A DNA stretch of 64,000 bases from Xiphydria camelus (GCA_963678675.1 OY783194.1:23786278-23850277), one strand, 5' to 3'. Shown: positions 33,056-44,059, counted from the first letter of the stretch. A program made the numbers and translations. Notes: generated from the letters alone by a model not told the origin.

Positions 33056-33584
33056 TTAAGGTTTCTCGAGCGTTATACTAAAAATAGTGAGAAATGCTTG
33101 AAAATGATTGCATTCGGTAGATTGAAGTAAACAAAAATTCAGTTAAATTTTCAAGTCTTTTAGGAAGCTCGTTGCAAAGATATTTGAATAATAAAATAAC
33201 ATGTGTTCTTATGGGTTATAGCTAACAAACCGCGATATTTCTGATAAAAGTAGTGAAAAAATTCTGAAATTTTTTGAACAGCAAGTTTCATGAACTAAAA
33301 TCATCTATACCACTTTTCACGTTCATTAGGAAGCCCGTTATTTTTTTATTAATTGTTCTTTATAAATTTAACCTTTGATAAGTCAATGTGGCTACGTTGC
33401 ATGACGTACAGATGCATGACCAGATGTTTTGGGCTCTATTTTTGAACTCAGAAATACACATATACTACTGTACGTCAAACGTTGTCGCCACATCGCACGA
33501 AGAACATACTTTAGAGTGTTACTGTACTTCAGTGGACTAACTTTTGGCAGGGAAAAAGCCCCTGTACCGCTCGAGAAACCTTAA
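33056..33584 (-). mobile_element. TTAA-flanked 520-bp MITE family A, copy 2
   Basis: TTAA-GGTTTCTCGAGCG at the left and CGCTCGAGAAACC-TTAA at the right, with a 521-bp interior. It is inverted relative to copy 1 (the AGGGGC-type block is at the right). Both TTAA flanks are intact. Confidence 0.9.
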
Positions 33585-33650
33585 ACTGCGGCTCCGGAAG
33601 TTCATCTCTTTTTTTTTCCTCCTTGTAGGAGGGGTAAGATGTACAGAGCG

Positions 33651-33679
33651 CGAATAAACTAGGAACTAAGGTTTATTCG
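33651..33679. repeat. Short hairpin CGAATAAAC/GTTTATTCG
   Basis: Exact 9-bp arms with an 11-nt loop, at the left edge of the GC-rich hairpin region. AATAAA is present on the plus strand. Confidence 0.6.
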
Positions 33680-33784
33680 TGATCTGGAATACAAAATGGT
33701 AGCGTAAGCGTGTGGAAAGGGAAGATCCCAGGAGGGATCGAGCTCGGAGAAGCGTCGGAGGGGGCTGCCGGTCGGGCAGCTCGT

Positions 33785-33896
33785 AGGCGGTGCGGGTCGT
33801 CCTCAGGAACGGCTGCGTCGGTCCTGGCGTGCCGGAACTGCTCGAAGGCGGTGCGGGTCGTCCTCAGGAACGGCTGCGTCGGTCCTGGCGTGCCGG
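33785..33896. repeat. Two-copy tandem repeat, 61-bp period
   Basis: AGGCGGTGCGGGTCGTCCTC followed by AGGAACGGCTGCGTCGG and TCCTGGCGTGCCGG occurs at 33785-33835 and identically at 33846-33896. The short link CTCG(T/A) before each copy is also alike. The exact identity over about 51 bp implies recent duplication. Confidence 0.9.
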
Positions 33897-33960
33897 GGGC
33901 TGCTCGCGTCCCGGGAATCGTCGTCAGGCCGGAGACGAAGGTAACTCGTCCGCGTAGAGG

Positions 33961-34502
33961 GTCGCCGGGTAGGCGAGGCGACGTGAGGACGTCGGCTGGA
34001 GCGGCGAGGACGCTAGGGTGTTCGTGGAGCGAAAACTGCCGCTAGCGAACCTCAAGCCGGGACGGCGTAGGGCCGTCAGAGATCTGCGCGCGAGAGGGTG
34101 TTCGCTGAGCGAAGACTTCCCTCTCGGTTGCTCGAGAGTCGATCGGTGAACCACGAGAGCTGCGATGTTCGCTGAGCGAAAACTGTCGCCGCTCGTGTGG
34201 AGGCCGTTCGACTACTAGGGTGTTCGCTGAGCGAAAACTTCCCTAGGGCGTTCGACTGAGACTTCCGAGGGATAGTGGTGTTCGCTGAGCGAAAACTTCC
34301 ACTACCGTGACTCGAGATGGTCTGGCGGCGATGGCTCGCCGGCCGTCTAATATACCCCGTTTGCGGACCTTGCCGAAAGCCCGCTGATGACCGATGACCG
34401 TTAGGTCCTCGGATGACGCGTCCTAACTACCTGCGCGTCCCTTATGACGCGCTCGGGGCTGTCTCCAACCCTTGAATCGTCGGCAGGCTAACGCATGCCG
34501 AC
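33961..34502. repeat. Hairpin array; five share a constant 20-nt core
   Basis: Five segments carry the core TGTTCGCTGAGCGAAAACTT (or a close variant) at 34019, 34099, 34166, 34221 and 34279. Each core is flanked immediately by a different pair of complementary arms: CGCTAGGG/CC(G)CTAGCG, CGAGAGGG/CCCTCTCG, CCACGAGAGCTGCGA/TCGCCGCTCGTGTGG (three mismatches, one of them G-T), CTAGGG/CCCTAG and TAGTGG/CCACTA. The core itself folds (TTCGCT/AGCGAA). Other simple hairpins in the same stretch include GTCGCC/GGCGAC (33961), GACGGC/GCCGTC (34061), GTTAGG/CCTAAC (34400), GCGCGTC/GACGCGC (34433) and GTCGGCA/TGCCGAC (34479). No protein frame fits. The class is unknown; it could lie within a long terminal repeat or a structured noncoding RNA. 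Confidence 0.85.
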
Positions 34503-34509
34503 TCGGCTG

Positions 34510-35270
34510 CGATCCACGCGTTACATCCTTCTTTTTGCTACACGCAAACGTATACGTCAAATCGTACAGCGGGGTGGGATTACGTGCCAATGGAGTTCTA
34601 AATGAAATTCCCTTTTCGGTTCTCTTTTTCTTCAAACCTTTGCGAAAAAAAAACGCACATAATCATCATCCGACTGTGATGGGATGATGAGACGTAATTC
34701 ATATTTTAGGAACTTTTTGATTCTGTGGAAAAGAGAGAAATATATTCGAGTTGAAACTGTATGAGATAAATTATGAAAAGATAATGAAGATATAATCTCA
34801 CAGCGTACCAGAAATTCATCATTTTTTAAAATTATTATTCGATCATGAATTGTAATGTAATTAAATTAGAACCAAATTAAATAAATTTAATTTGACGAAG
34901 AGTATCTAAACAAGTTTGAATTGAAGAATCTCTATTCAATGTATGCGCTCTATATAATGTGTTAAATTTTAAATGACCCAATCGAATATCGCGGAAACTA
35001 AACAATATACGAACAAATATTTTAGATAAGAGTTTTATGATTTCGAAAGCAGAAGAAAACGACGCTATCGATAAAATTATAAGCGGTGTCACTTTCAGGA
35101 AAAACAAGTAAATATTATTTGTTTATCTCTATAAGCCTACAAACTAGCGTATACATAAAAGCCATTCCATAGCTTTCGAAAAGTAGATGGTTCTCCAATT
35201 CGGAATTTGCATTACAAAATTTGTAGTTTTAAATTCAGTTTGTAATCTATGAATAGGTATATACATATCT
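34510..35270. other. Noncoding sequence, nothing identified
   Basis: AT-rich; short frames only, no clear inverted-repeat ends. Confidence 0.4.
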
Positions 35271-35272
35271 CT

Positions 35273-35430
35273 CTGTACCTCACAGAGCCAGAGTATGTTA
35301 AGTCCAAAAAGGTAGTTCTGAGATAATTGAGTTTAAAATATTAATTAAATATTAATATTATTATTTAACATATAAAACCCATTTTCGGCAAAAACGAACT
35401 TAACATACTCTGGCTCTGAGGTACAGATAT
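35273..35430. mobile_element. Foldback element with ~30-bp arms
   Basis: GTACCTCACAGAGCCAGAGT continuing into ATGTTAAGT pairs with ACTTAACATACTCTGGCTCT continuing into GAGGTAC. The spacer is about 85 bp and AT-rich. Single copy, noncoding. Confidence 0.65.
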
Positions 35431-35750
35431 TCAGTATCATGAAAAAAAGAATGTCCAAGAAAATAATTATTCCTAAAGTTATGAGTGCATTTCTCTCTAC
35501 AAGATTGAAACGTCATCGAAAAACCAAAGAGATGCAACTATGCCAAGTAACGAGTACGAGAGAGATAATCTTACAAGTCGATGACGTAGCTGCATTTTCA
35601 ACTATCGTTCTCCAGCTTAAATAAAGCTGGAAGTGAAAAATGAGAAAATATGGGGTAATTAATTTTCTTCAAATTTTTCGTATCTGCAATAAAACAAAAT
35701 TAGTAAACAGACCAAAATTTAGCGCAGCGACATTCCTCCGGCGTATTTCT
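35431..35750. other. Noncoding sequence, nothing identified
   Basis: A 61-codon plus-strand frame (35439-35624) has no recognisable content. No repeats found. Confidence 0.35.
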
Positions 35751-35751
35751 A

Positions 35752-35978
35752 CACCGAGAACAAAATTCGCTTCATCGAAATAAACGTGTTTTTAAAGAAT
35801 CCCTAAAACATATTTATATTCAATTAGAATGAATATCGACTGAACGTTTATTAATATTATTGATTTAATTGAACATTATTTAGATTAAATCGATATCCAT
35901 TCGAATCGAACGAATGTCTTCTAAAGGGTCATCCAAAAACATGTTTATTTCGATCGAGAAAATTTTTTTCTCGGTGCA
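35752..35978. mobile_element. CACCGAGAAAAA inverted-repeat element, copy 2
   Basis: CACCGAGAACAAAATTCGCT at the left, then CGAAATAAACGTGTTTTTAA; on the right AACATGTTTATTTCGATCGA then AATTTTTTTCTCGGTG. Symmetrical interior around ATTAGAATGAATATCGA and TCGATATCCATTCGAAT. Sister of 5860-6096. Confidence 0.7.
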
Positions 35979-36108
35979 GGTATAAAGCACCGTCCTTTGC
36001 CCTTTAAAAACGAATGCACACGACTACCCCAATCGAGCTACATATCAAGAAAAGACGACGCGAACTTTCCCCCACCTTCCCGCGGCGCGTCGGTGAAAAG
36101 GAGAACGG

Positions 36109-36676
36109 TTAAGAGGCCGACACACCCCGCCTGGAAATATAAAGCTATATTTTCAACATGGTGCATAAGAACCTTTTGCATTTTCGCCACCACACTTAAA
36201 AAACATAAATCTAGAGCCCTATAGAAAAAAAAAAGAAAATAAATTTCTGATTTTGCCGATTGATTACAACAAAATTTATTTTTTTTTCTATAGGGCCTTA
36301 GATTTATGTTTTTTACGTGTGATGGCGAAAATACGAAAGGTTCTTATGCACCATGTTGGAAATATTGCTTTACAGCCGCGATAATTTTTGGGCATTTTTG
36401 TCGCGGCTGTAAAGTAACATTTCCAACATGGTGCATAAGAACCTTTCGTATTTTCGCGACCAGACTTAAAAAACACAAATCTAGGGCCCTATAGGAAAAA
36501 AAAAATTTTTGTTGCCATCAATCGGCAAAATCAGAAATTTATTATTTTCCTTTTTTTTTTCTATGGGGCTTTAGATTTATGTTTTTTAAGTGTGGTGGCG
36601 AAAATGCAAAAGGTTCTTATGCACCATGTTGAAAATATAGCTTTACATTTCCAGACGAGGTGTGTCGGCCTCTTAA
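36109..36676. mobile_element. TTAA-flanked palindrome-of-palindromes
   Basis: TTAA-GAGGCCGACACACC and GGTGTGTCGGCCTC-TTAA bound 560 bp. Inside, one ~110-bp module (core words GGTTCTTATGCACCATGTTG and GGGCC(C)TATAG) occurs four times in alternating orientation: minus at about 36150-36230, plus at 36285-36370, minus at 36415-36500, plus at 36560-36650. The centre is a GCCGCGA/TCGCGGC hairpin near 36376-36410. The nested symmetry allows several alternative cruciforms. Noncoding. Confidence 0.85.
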
Positions 36677-36689
36677 TATAAATCGCCCA

Positions 36690-37190
36690 GCCTCGCACAT
36701 TTGAGCGCGGGGTCGCGCTGCTCTCCGCCCCGATTCATCCCCGTGGAACTGTGCACGACGAAGAGCGCGCGCGGAGACCCGTGGCGGGACTCTCGCGCGA
36801 GTGCCGCGCGAAAGGGGAATTTTAACGGGGCGGCGAGTTTCCTCAATGGGAAAATTCTACCGGAAGTCTACTCACCCGAAGAGAACGGACTGCCGGAGAG
36901 AGCGCGGGGGTTAAAGGCCCGCTAAGTACCGGAGTCGACTCTCGTGTCGCGCGCGCAGGCTCGCTAATGTGGCTGTGGTGCGACCCGTGCGCGAGGTCAC
37001 ACGGTACGACATCCACGCGTGTACATACTCACGCGCGGCGTCCACGCGTGTGCGTGATGCCGTGCGCGGACCGAGTGTTGACGCGAGGGACCTAGTGCCA
37101 TCCAGTGGTGGGGAGGGGTTAGCGCGGACTCGCGAAGCTCATTGGCAGTCAACTTTGAAACAATCTACTTGCGCGCCGTAATCTCCCACA
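36690..37190. other. CpG-rich island, no gene called
   Basis: CG-dense; plus-strand frames 36701-36925 and 36969-37181 have Arg/Ala/Ser-rich chance-like content. Could be promoter-associated. Confidence 0.4.
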
Positions 37191-39290
37191 AGAAACAACG
37201 AAGCGATGTACCTGAACGAGTCTGATGCAGCAGAGACTTTGGGACGCTGCAGCGACGTGTGGTCTTATTTTTATATGATTAAGGTAGTACCTCCACGAGA
37301 TCGTTGAATGAAGAAATGGTTGAAATTGGACATATATGTTATTTAATGCATTATCCAAACATCTGTGTAATTTAAATAAGGTCGACCATCCCAAACCTGA
37401 GATATTTACACTTGAAGTTGGCTTGACTTACACGTAACAAATACGTTATGATGGGCAAAACAGTGCGTCATTAATTCTACCGTCAAAACTAAAGTTAAGA
37501 AGTTGATAAAAAACGAGGATAAGGTAGAGTGGGATATCACGAATAATGTGAAAAAAAAAATGAGAATGATTCACCATCTAGTTTCCAAGATATAACCATG
37601 AGAAGCCCTCACAATTTTGGTCGTATAGCATATATCTGCAAGGCCTGCAAGCGAACGAGTGCGTGGAGGGGGAACGGGACAGCGAGTCACGAGCGTCGCT
37701 CACACGCACACAGAAGAGTGCGTCGTCTGTATATACACGCTATTTCGTGTATTGGGGCAAAGCCCGGACAGTCCCGGACAAAAAGTTTACTAGCGATGGT
37801 AGATCAAAAACACAATATAGAATATATTTTACGGCAATAAATGATATCCATCGTATTATCTATTAGTACCGAGTCAATATTGCGTAGTTTTTAATTTTAT
37901 TTACTACTAATTAAACCAATTATCAATATTTTAAACATGAAAATGGCATGTAACTTTTGGTTGAGGTCGTCGCGGAGGAACTGCCTTAATTCGTACAGAT
38001 TTTTGCTGCTGCCTTACACTGCGATAAGAAATTAAACTGAAAATTCACAGGACGATACACTCACATAGAAACACGCTACGTATAAATCGATTGTAAAGCA
38101 CGGTATGCAAATAATGCTAACTGCAATCTGCTACGGTAAACGCTGCGCCGCCAATGTCTCCAACTCGGGTGCCAAATGTGATAATTCCAAGAAAGTGACG
38201 CAGCAGTCTTCAAGGAATTCTGGCCCAACAAATATCGTACCGACTGTACTCGAATATCTAGGTACTTTAAAAGTTTTTATGCGTCCAACCAGGACGTATG
38301 TACGAATCTATATTGTATTGGGATCAGTCTTCCGCGAGATTGCGTTTTTAATAAACGCGTATATCGGATCGTAATATCGACGGAATGCGAGATACTGTGT
38401 ATAGGTACATAGTTTTTCCTCCGATATGGCATTCGAAAATTAAACGAATTTTACGCTTATGTACTCGTATTATATACGTATATAATGAATATATACATTT
38501 TTCAATTATTAAACGTATGTTTGATGTAATTATATATTTTTTAGGATTACATGTTAGTTAATGTGTTTTTAATTAATAATTGTTTAAACAATTAATGAAA
38601 GTCGTGAAATAACCTTTCAATTAACTGAGATAACGATATGTAAATAAATTTATATATACTAATGTATTACTAAATTCATGATTACTGATATATTTATATA
38701 TTAATAAATATATACATTAATACGTATAGATACATATAAGAACATTTTTCATTTTGGCACTTACATTCTTCTAAAACGTAAGTGCTAAAATTAAAATTTT
38801 TTAGGCGAAAAATAAACGTTTCTTTTAAAATATATCTTTCTACCCCCTCTGAAAAATCTTAATTTTGGAACTTACAACATTTTAGAAATATCCACTTCTT
38901 GTATACAGTATGTATACTGTATAATGATTATTTAAATTTTATATTTATCATTCTTTTACTGCAAAAATTACAACATGAAACTGGTAATTTTTTTAAGACA
39001 ATTTTAAAACTTGGGTTATCATGATTTTGCAAGAATATGAGGTCAAAAGACTGTATTTTTAATTTTTGAGTTATGCCATTATTAAGATATATGAGCGATA
39101 CTCGCATTATTTCCAAATTATAATAATAAACTTTTTAAACTATAAAAATGAACACCCTGTTTCTCTGAAACTCAGCGTTTTCGGACCCATGTTCATAGGA
39201 ACTTTTTTTCTTATTTTCATCCAAGAAACCCGTCCTTGAAGTTTGTAGCAACATTAAACCTACAATACCTACCTTAAAGAATAACCCGGT
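37191..39290. other. Noncoding sequence, little identified
   Basis: Mixed then AT-rich. Short complementary motifs such as TTTTGGCACTTACATT with AACGTAAGTGCTAAAA (about 38752-38793) form a small hairpin. No supported genes or element ends. Confidence 0.4.
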
Positions 39291-39294
39291 ATAT

Positions 39295-39508
39295 CGTGGG
39301 TATTACTGCCAAAAGTGACCACAAGTCAAAATTTTAACTTTATGAGTTAGTCACTAAGAATACTGTAAAATGTTAAAGACTTTGTAAGTTGAATATATGA
39401 CTGCCAATTTTTCTGGTAGTGTAAAACAGCATTAAACAGTATTCTTAATGACTAACTCACAAAGTTAAAATGTTGACTTTGTCACTTTTTGCAGTAAACT
39501 CGCGATAT
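39295..39508. mobile_element. Foldback element with ~85-bp arms
   Basis: TATCGTGGGTATTACTGCCA, AAAGTGACC, then AAAATTTTAACTTTATGAGT, TAGTCACTAAGAATACTG on the left. The right arm carries CAGTATTCTTAATGACTAAC, TCACAAAGTTAAAATGTTG, and GCAGTAAACTCGCGATATA. Noncoding. Confidence 0.65.
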
Positions 39509-39509
39509 A

Positions 39510-40120
39510 TACATCCAATAAAATGGCCAACATTATAGTCACTGAACAAGGGAGCAGTGAAATTCAATTAAGAGCGCAGGTAAGGTATTGCAATAATCAG
39601 GTTCAGGAAAATTTTTAATACCTTACCCCATCGACTGCAAGAAAAGGCCCGTCATCGTACACGGATATTGAAGCTTTGGAGCTTTTGTTGCTAAGAGACT
39701 AGGAGAATCAAAGGGAACTATTCCTCACTCATACCCAACAATTGATATTGAAATTAATAAATTGAACGAAATGCGTAGCAAGCCTAAGAAAAACATACGC
39801 CATCCCGGAATCGGCCCGCGAGAGGACTCGTCAGTTTTAAGCCGACTCCTATCTTAGACGCTGTGCTATCCCCCAAGAGTGTCGAACGGTTGCGGTCTTA
39901 TATAAAATGCACTCGTGTCGGGCCACTAGCGAGAGCCGAGAGGGGGCGGCGCCATCTGGTGTCGGGCCGTCACAGCACCCCCCCCCCGCATAACGGCCGC
40001 TAGATGCAGGCAAAACGATACCGACCGGGTAGAAGGAAGTGGCGGCTGGCTCTGGCTTTGCGTGTGTGTGAGACGTCAACGGACCTCGGTATGAATCTCT
40101 GATCGAAATTCAACATACTG
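39510..40120. other. Mixed sequence, no supported gene
   Basis: An ATG frame MANIIVTEQGSSEIQLRAQ (39524-39580) runs into CAG|GTAAGG, a strong-looking donor, but no partner exon is identifiable. A GC-rich block with a C10 run follows at 39790-40080. Confidence 0.3.
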
Positions 40121-40122
40121 AG

Positions 40123-40469
40123 CTCACAGAAAAGTTATAAGTATATTTCATTGTGAGACGTATGAAGAAAAAATTTGAAATACATGCAACAAGTATTCAA
40201 AATATACACGTTTTTTCCGGTTTTTGACGTGTTTCAAATATATTTTGAATGTAGGAGCAAAAAGAATATATTTCTTATATCATCAAAATATGTTTAAAAA
40301 TATTATCTACATTAAAAAAATTAAAATGTATCTTTGTTAATGCGCTCAAAGTATATTTAAAATATATGAAAATATATTTTTAATATTTACGAAGTATAGG
40401 TACAAAAGGCGGCAAAAACGAATATTTGACGTTTTCTTTACATCTCAAATATGTAACTTTTTCGCGAGG
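40123..40469. mobile_element. AT-rich foldback family I, copy 3
   Basis: CTCACAGAAAAGTTATAAG at the left and CTCAAATATGTAACTTTTTC then GCGAG at the right. Interior words AAGTATTCAAAATATACACG and GGCGGCAAAAACGAATA match copies at 4595 and 9857. Confidence 0.55.
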
Positions 40470-41000
40470 ATCGCACTTCCCCGATTTGCTTTCTCACCTC
40501 ATCACACAGGAGCAGTATTTACGGAATGATCCCTATTATGTACGTCCGTTACATCCCACATAACTATATCTATGTACATACCTACATATACAGTGGACGA
40601 ATCAAAGTGGAGCGCGATCGTCATCACGCGCGCGCGCCCCATACATTATGCATATCGAGGCGTAACGCGTCGACAAAACTCGAGACGATTATCCGACAGT
40701 TTCCCGGATCCGTGATTGATAGTTGACACGGCCCGGTTTCCGTTATAGGCCGTTGTTCGACGGCGACAAAGCGCGCGGCAGGAATGTAATCTCGCGCCGA
40801 ACTATCTGACATCGAATACCGATTGAGCGAATACGAGGTACGACCGACATACGTGTATGTATACCCGAACATATCGGGAAACCGTATGCAACGTGAACAT
40901 CGTACGTTGTGCGTACAATATAGGAGCTCGAACGTGAGTGGGGAGAATAATATGTGGGAAAAGGCGATATTGAATTCGATTAGTGTGAATATACAAAGTT
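40470..41000. other. CpG-enriched sequence, no gene called
   Basis: Frames on both strands between 40526 and 41068 lack domain character. Confidence 0.35.
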
Positions 41001-41009
41001 GCGCTAGAC

Positions 41010-41217
41010 TGAAAGAAATAAATGTGGTTGTGACAACTATTTTGTACTTAATTGTTAAAATTTGTTAATCAGCACAAGTTTTTATGGTCGTAATTATTTT
41101 TGGTTACCGAAGCAAAAGAAACGTTGCGATGACTATGTAAAACTGGTTCTGATTACAAAACTGGAGCAATCGAATCCAAAATAGTGATCACGGCTGATTT
41201 TTTTTTTACGGTGTATG
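41010..41217. mobile_element. ACAACTATTTTT family N element
   Basis: CTGAAAGAAATAAATGTGG start, GGTTGTGACAACTATTTTG block, and TTTTTTTTTACGGTGTA end, the family end type. About 205 bp, noncoding. Confidence 0.55.
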
Positions 41218-41590
41218 GAGAAAATAGGAAACGTTCGAGGCTATTCAAATTGTTTATTTCCGGGATTATTCTCGGATAAAAATAGCCGTAAAACCGCAAT
41301 TCCAAGTGTCAATAGAAATGCTTTTGGCAGAATAAATCAAATCGACATTACTACTCACTCACATAGAACAAATGTCAGAATGATGTGTTGAAGTCGTTTG
41401 CAAATTTCCAACAAAAATACCGATCCATCAAACAGATGGCGCTGCGGATATGCATGTGTACAGTCACACACGCTCGCTAAGGTATAACAGTGTTCGTACG
41501 CACGGAGCGAATACTAAACAAAGTAAGTACAAACGACTACAGTTGGCAGCACCGTGAGAGTGCGATCCGCCATTCCGTAATCGTGGCGGT
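41218..41590. other. Noncoding sequence, nothing identified
   Basis: No supported frames or repeats. Confidence 0.35.
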
Positions 41591-41593
41591 GCA

Positions 41594-42124
41594 TTAAGAT
41601 TTCTCGAGCGTTATACTAAAAATAGTGAGAAATGCTTGAAAATGATGGCATTCGGTAGATTGAAGTAAAAAAAAATTCAGTTAAATTTTCAAGTCTTTTA
41701 AGAAGCTCGTTGCAAAGATTTTTGAATAACAAAATAACATACGTTCTTATGGGTTATAACCAACAAACCGCGATATTTCTGAAAAAATAGTGAAAAAATT
41801 CTGAAATTTTTTGAACGTCAAGTTTAATGAACTAAAATCATCTATACCAATTTTCACGTTTATTAAGATGCCCGTTATTTTTTTTATTAATTGTTCTTTA
41901 TAAATTTAACCTTTGATAAGTCAATGTGGCAACGTTGCATGACGTACAGATGCATGACCAGATGTTTTGGGCTCCATTTTTGAACTCACAGATACACACA
42001 TACTACTATACGTCAAACGCTGTTGCCACATCGCACGAAGAACATACTTTAGAGTGTTACTGTACTTCAGTGGACTAACTTTTAGCAGGGAAAAAGCCCC
42101 TGTGTACCGCTCGAGAAACCTTAA
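41594..42124 (-). mobile_element. TTAA-flanked 520-bp MITE family A, copy 3
   Basis: TTAA-GATTTCTCGAGCG (one change from the family end) and CGCTCGAGAAACC-TTAA with a 523-bp interior, same orientation as copy 2. Both TTAA flanks are intact. Confidence 0.9.
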
Positions 42125-43158
42125 CAAGCGCGTTGTAATTATCCTTATACCACACGAATAGGGCGAGCGCAGACCCTCTGAGATCCAACCGACAATTGCG
42201 CGTAATTAACGCTACTCGATCGGTCGAAGACGCAGCTGTCGAAACGCGTCTGTTCGACACGCTGCGTTCTGTCAATTGATATTGTACCTGTAGGCTGGGA
42301 ATTGGTTCCGTCTCTCAAGATGGTGAGAAGTAGTGAAAATAAAATGGTGGTTACGTTCAGCTCAATTCTATTCATTTTGGTATACCCCTTCGATCATTGT
42401 CAATAATATAGATTATTTAAGAGATGAATTCCCTCTTTTGACCCACTTTTTCCCTATGAAGAAAGAAAAAATGAAATGTACATTTTCTAATGGTTTTTCG
42501 AGAGCTACATTCCTAGCAGGCTTGTGGGTCATAAATTGTCATTTACATGTGAGATGAATTGGAACGTACGAGACGACATCATTACTGGAGGAGAAATAAT
42601 AATAATTAAGGATTCCCACAGACCCCCCTGGGAAACCTGGAAAATCGAGAAAAGTCGGAATTCTTTTGAGTATGGAAAGTCTGTAAGAAGTCAGAGAATT
42701 CCAATAAAATATTTTGAAGAGAGTACATTGCGCCATTTATTAAGTTGTTGATATGTTATTCATTTTCAATGCATTATTATTAAAGAATATTTAACCAACT
42801 TTTTATGACACAGTGTAAATATGCATTCAACTTGTAATTTTTTGCAATATTAGTAAAAACATATATATGTATGAAAAATACATTGCACTCTCGGATCACC
42901 GATAAAAGTGTTAAAGCCAAAAAGGAAAAGAAAAAAAGACTCTTCCACACCAGCCGCGCGCAACGTCAAACGTTGGACCGAGATCTTTCTCGCCGTCCCA
43001 ACAAAACACTCGAGCGTCGTCGAATTGGAAATCTCGAAATGTACAGTCCTCTCGTTGTACGACAATCACGTACCCCTTCCGCGACCTTTTGTGCTCGCAA
43101 CAAAAAGGGACCGGGTATATCCTGCCGTGCGAAATTCTCCCAGGAAGACAGATGTTTC
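42125..43158. other. Mixed sequence with a doubtful ORF pair
   Basis: Two overlapping plus-strand frames (42333-42557 and 42524-42751) have more ordinary residue composition than their surroundings. The second contains GEIIIIKDSHRPPWETWKIE, faintly like the C-terminal region of Pao/Bel retroelement polyproteins. Resemblance is too weak to call. The rest is noncoding. Confidence 0.25.
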
Positions 43159-43159
43159 C

Positions 43160-43762
43160 CTTATACAGGGTGTAAATTTACCAAAGGAAGATTCATTTAT
43201 TTTTGTTATTAGCCATTTTACGAAAAAATCTTTCGAATAAAAGTTATTCGGTGTGAGAGGAGACGTATAATACATGTAAGTGGTTTTTGATAACACGCAT
43301 TTTCTACGAGATACGAAGGTCACCTTTACATTTTGAACAAAAATTGTAGAACTCGTCGAGATAAACAAAAAAGGTATGAGGTGAAAGGCCTGTTCCTTGG
43401 ATCATATTTGAGATATTGCCACTTAAAGTACGAGAGTAAGTATAAATAAGAGAGTTGCCCAACGTACAATACTCTTAATATTTTGCAAACAGTCCAATGA
43501 ATGAACCTTTCACCTAATACCTTTTTTGTCAATCTCTACGATCTCTGTAATTTTTATAAAAACAAAAAAATATCGAGTTCCATTTAAAAAAATGAAAGCG
43601 ACCTTCAAATCTCGTTAATAACGCGTGTTATCAAAAACCTCTTGCATGTATTATACGTCCATCTCGACATCGAGAAACTTTTATACAGAAGAAGTTTTCA
43701 TAAAATGACAAATAACGGAAATAATTGAGATCTTCCCTTGGTAAATTTACACCCTGTATATG
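43160..43762. mobile_element. Family D foldback element, full copy
   Basis: TTATACAGGGTGTAAATTTA and TAAATTTACACCCTGTATAT are nearly exact inverted ends. Arms include AAAGTTATTCGGTGTGAGAG and its counterpart. Centre near AGAGAGTTGCCCAACG. Noncoding and one of the best-preserved copies. Confidence 0.85.
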
Positions 43763-43790
43763 TATACTCATCGGTCGTTAAAATTTCTTA

Positions 43791-44039
43791 ATGTCTGCAT
43801 TCCTGGAGAGTTGGCAGTCTTGCGTTTCTCGTAATTCCCCGCCACGCTTTGTTCTTCTTACCGTTAATAAGAGCGATAAAAGCAGAATTTTTCTTTCAAG
43901 AGATAAATCGCCACACTCTAGAATTACCGAACAAAAGGCGTCACCACGATTTGAATTAGTTCCTAAAAATGTGTTCGATGACATGAGACAGTTTTTGGTG
44001 AAAATAGAAAATGTAGGTATTATCATGAAATACATTTAG
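43791..44039 (+). CDS. Uncharacterised 82-codon ORF between two mobile elements
   Basis: The frame (starts MSAFLESWQSCVSRNSPP, ends VKIENVGIIMKYI) has balanced composition, including a PRFELVPKNVFDDMRQFL stretch that looks globular. It sits exactly in the 300-bp gap between a family D foldback and a TTAA element. The opposite strand is also open over the same span, which argues against a simple coding reading. No family recognised; it may be an exon or pseudogene fragment or chance. Confidence 0.15.
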   Translation: MSAFLESWQSCVSRNSPPRFVLLTVNKSDKSRIFLSRDKSPHSRITEQKASPRFELVPKNVFDDMRQFLVKIENVGIIMKYI

Positions 44040-44059
44040 AAAAAAAATGTACAAGAACT

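Noticed and set aside
33785..34310. Regularly spaced repeats suggesting a CRISPR array
   Set aside because: The organism is eukaryotic, units are hairpins with paired variable arms rather than direct repeats with unique spacers, and no cas genes exist.
34400..34427. TTAGG/CCTAA words suggesting insect telomere repeat
   Set aside because: Single inverted pair forming a hairpin, not a tandem TTAGG array.
39524..39580. ATG frame MANIIVTEQGSSEIQLRAQ running into a strong GTAAGG donor
   Set aside because: Only 19 codons; no acceptor or partner exon can be identified. Could be chance.
41921..42127. ORFs recurring in the 520-bp TTAA family (FLERYT-type peptides)
   Set aside because: They are frames through the noncoding MITE, not conserved as proteins among the copies, and too short for a transposase.
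42333..42751. Two overlapping ORFs with a GEIIIIKDSHRPP motif, possible Pao/Bel retroelement C-terminus
   Set aside because: Similarity rests on a dozen residues, and no integrase, reverse transcriptase or terminal repeat is seen nearby.
43778..44035. 85-codon minus-strand ORF opposite the 43791 ORF
   Set aside because: Only one strand at most can be coding; the plus-strand reading looked slightly more protein-like, and neither is supported by homology.
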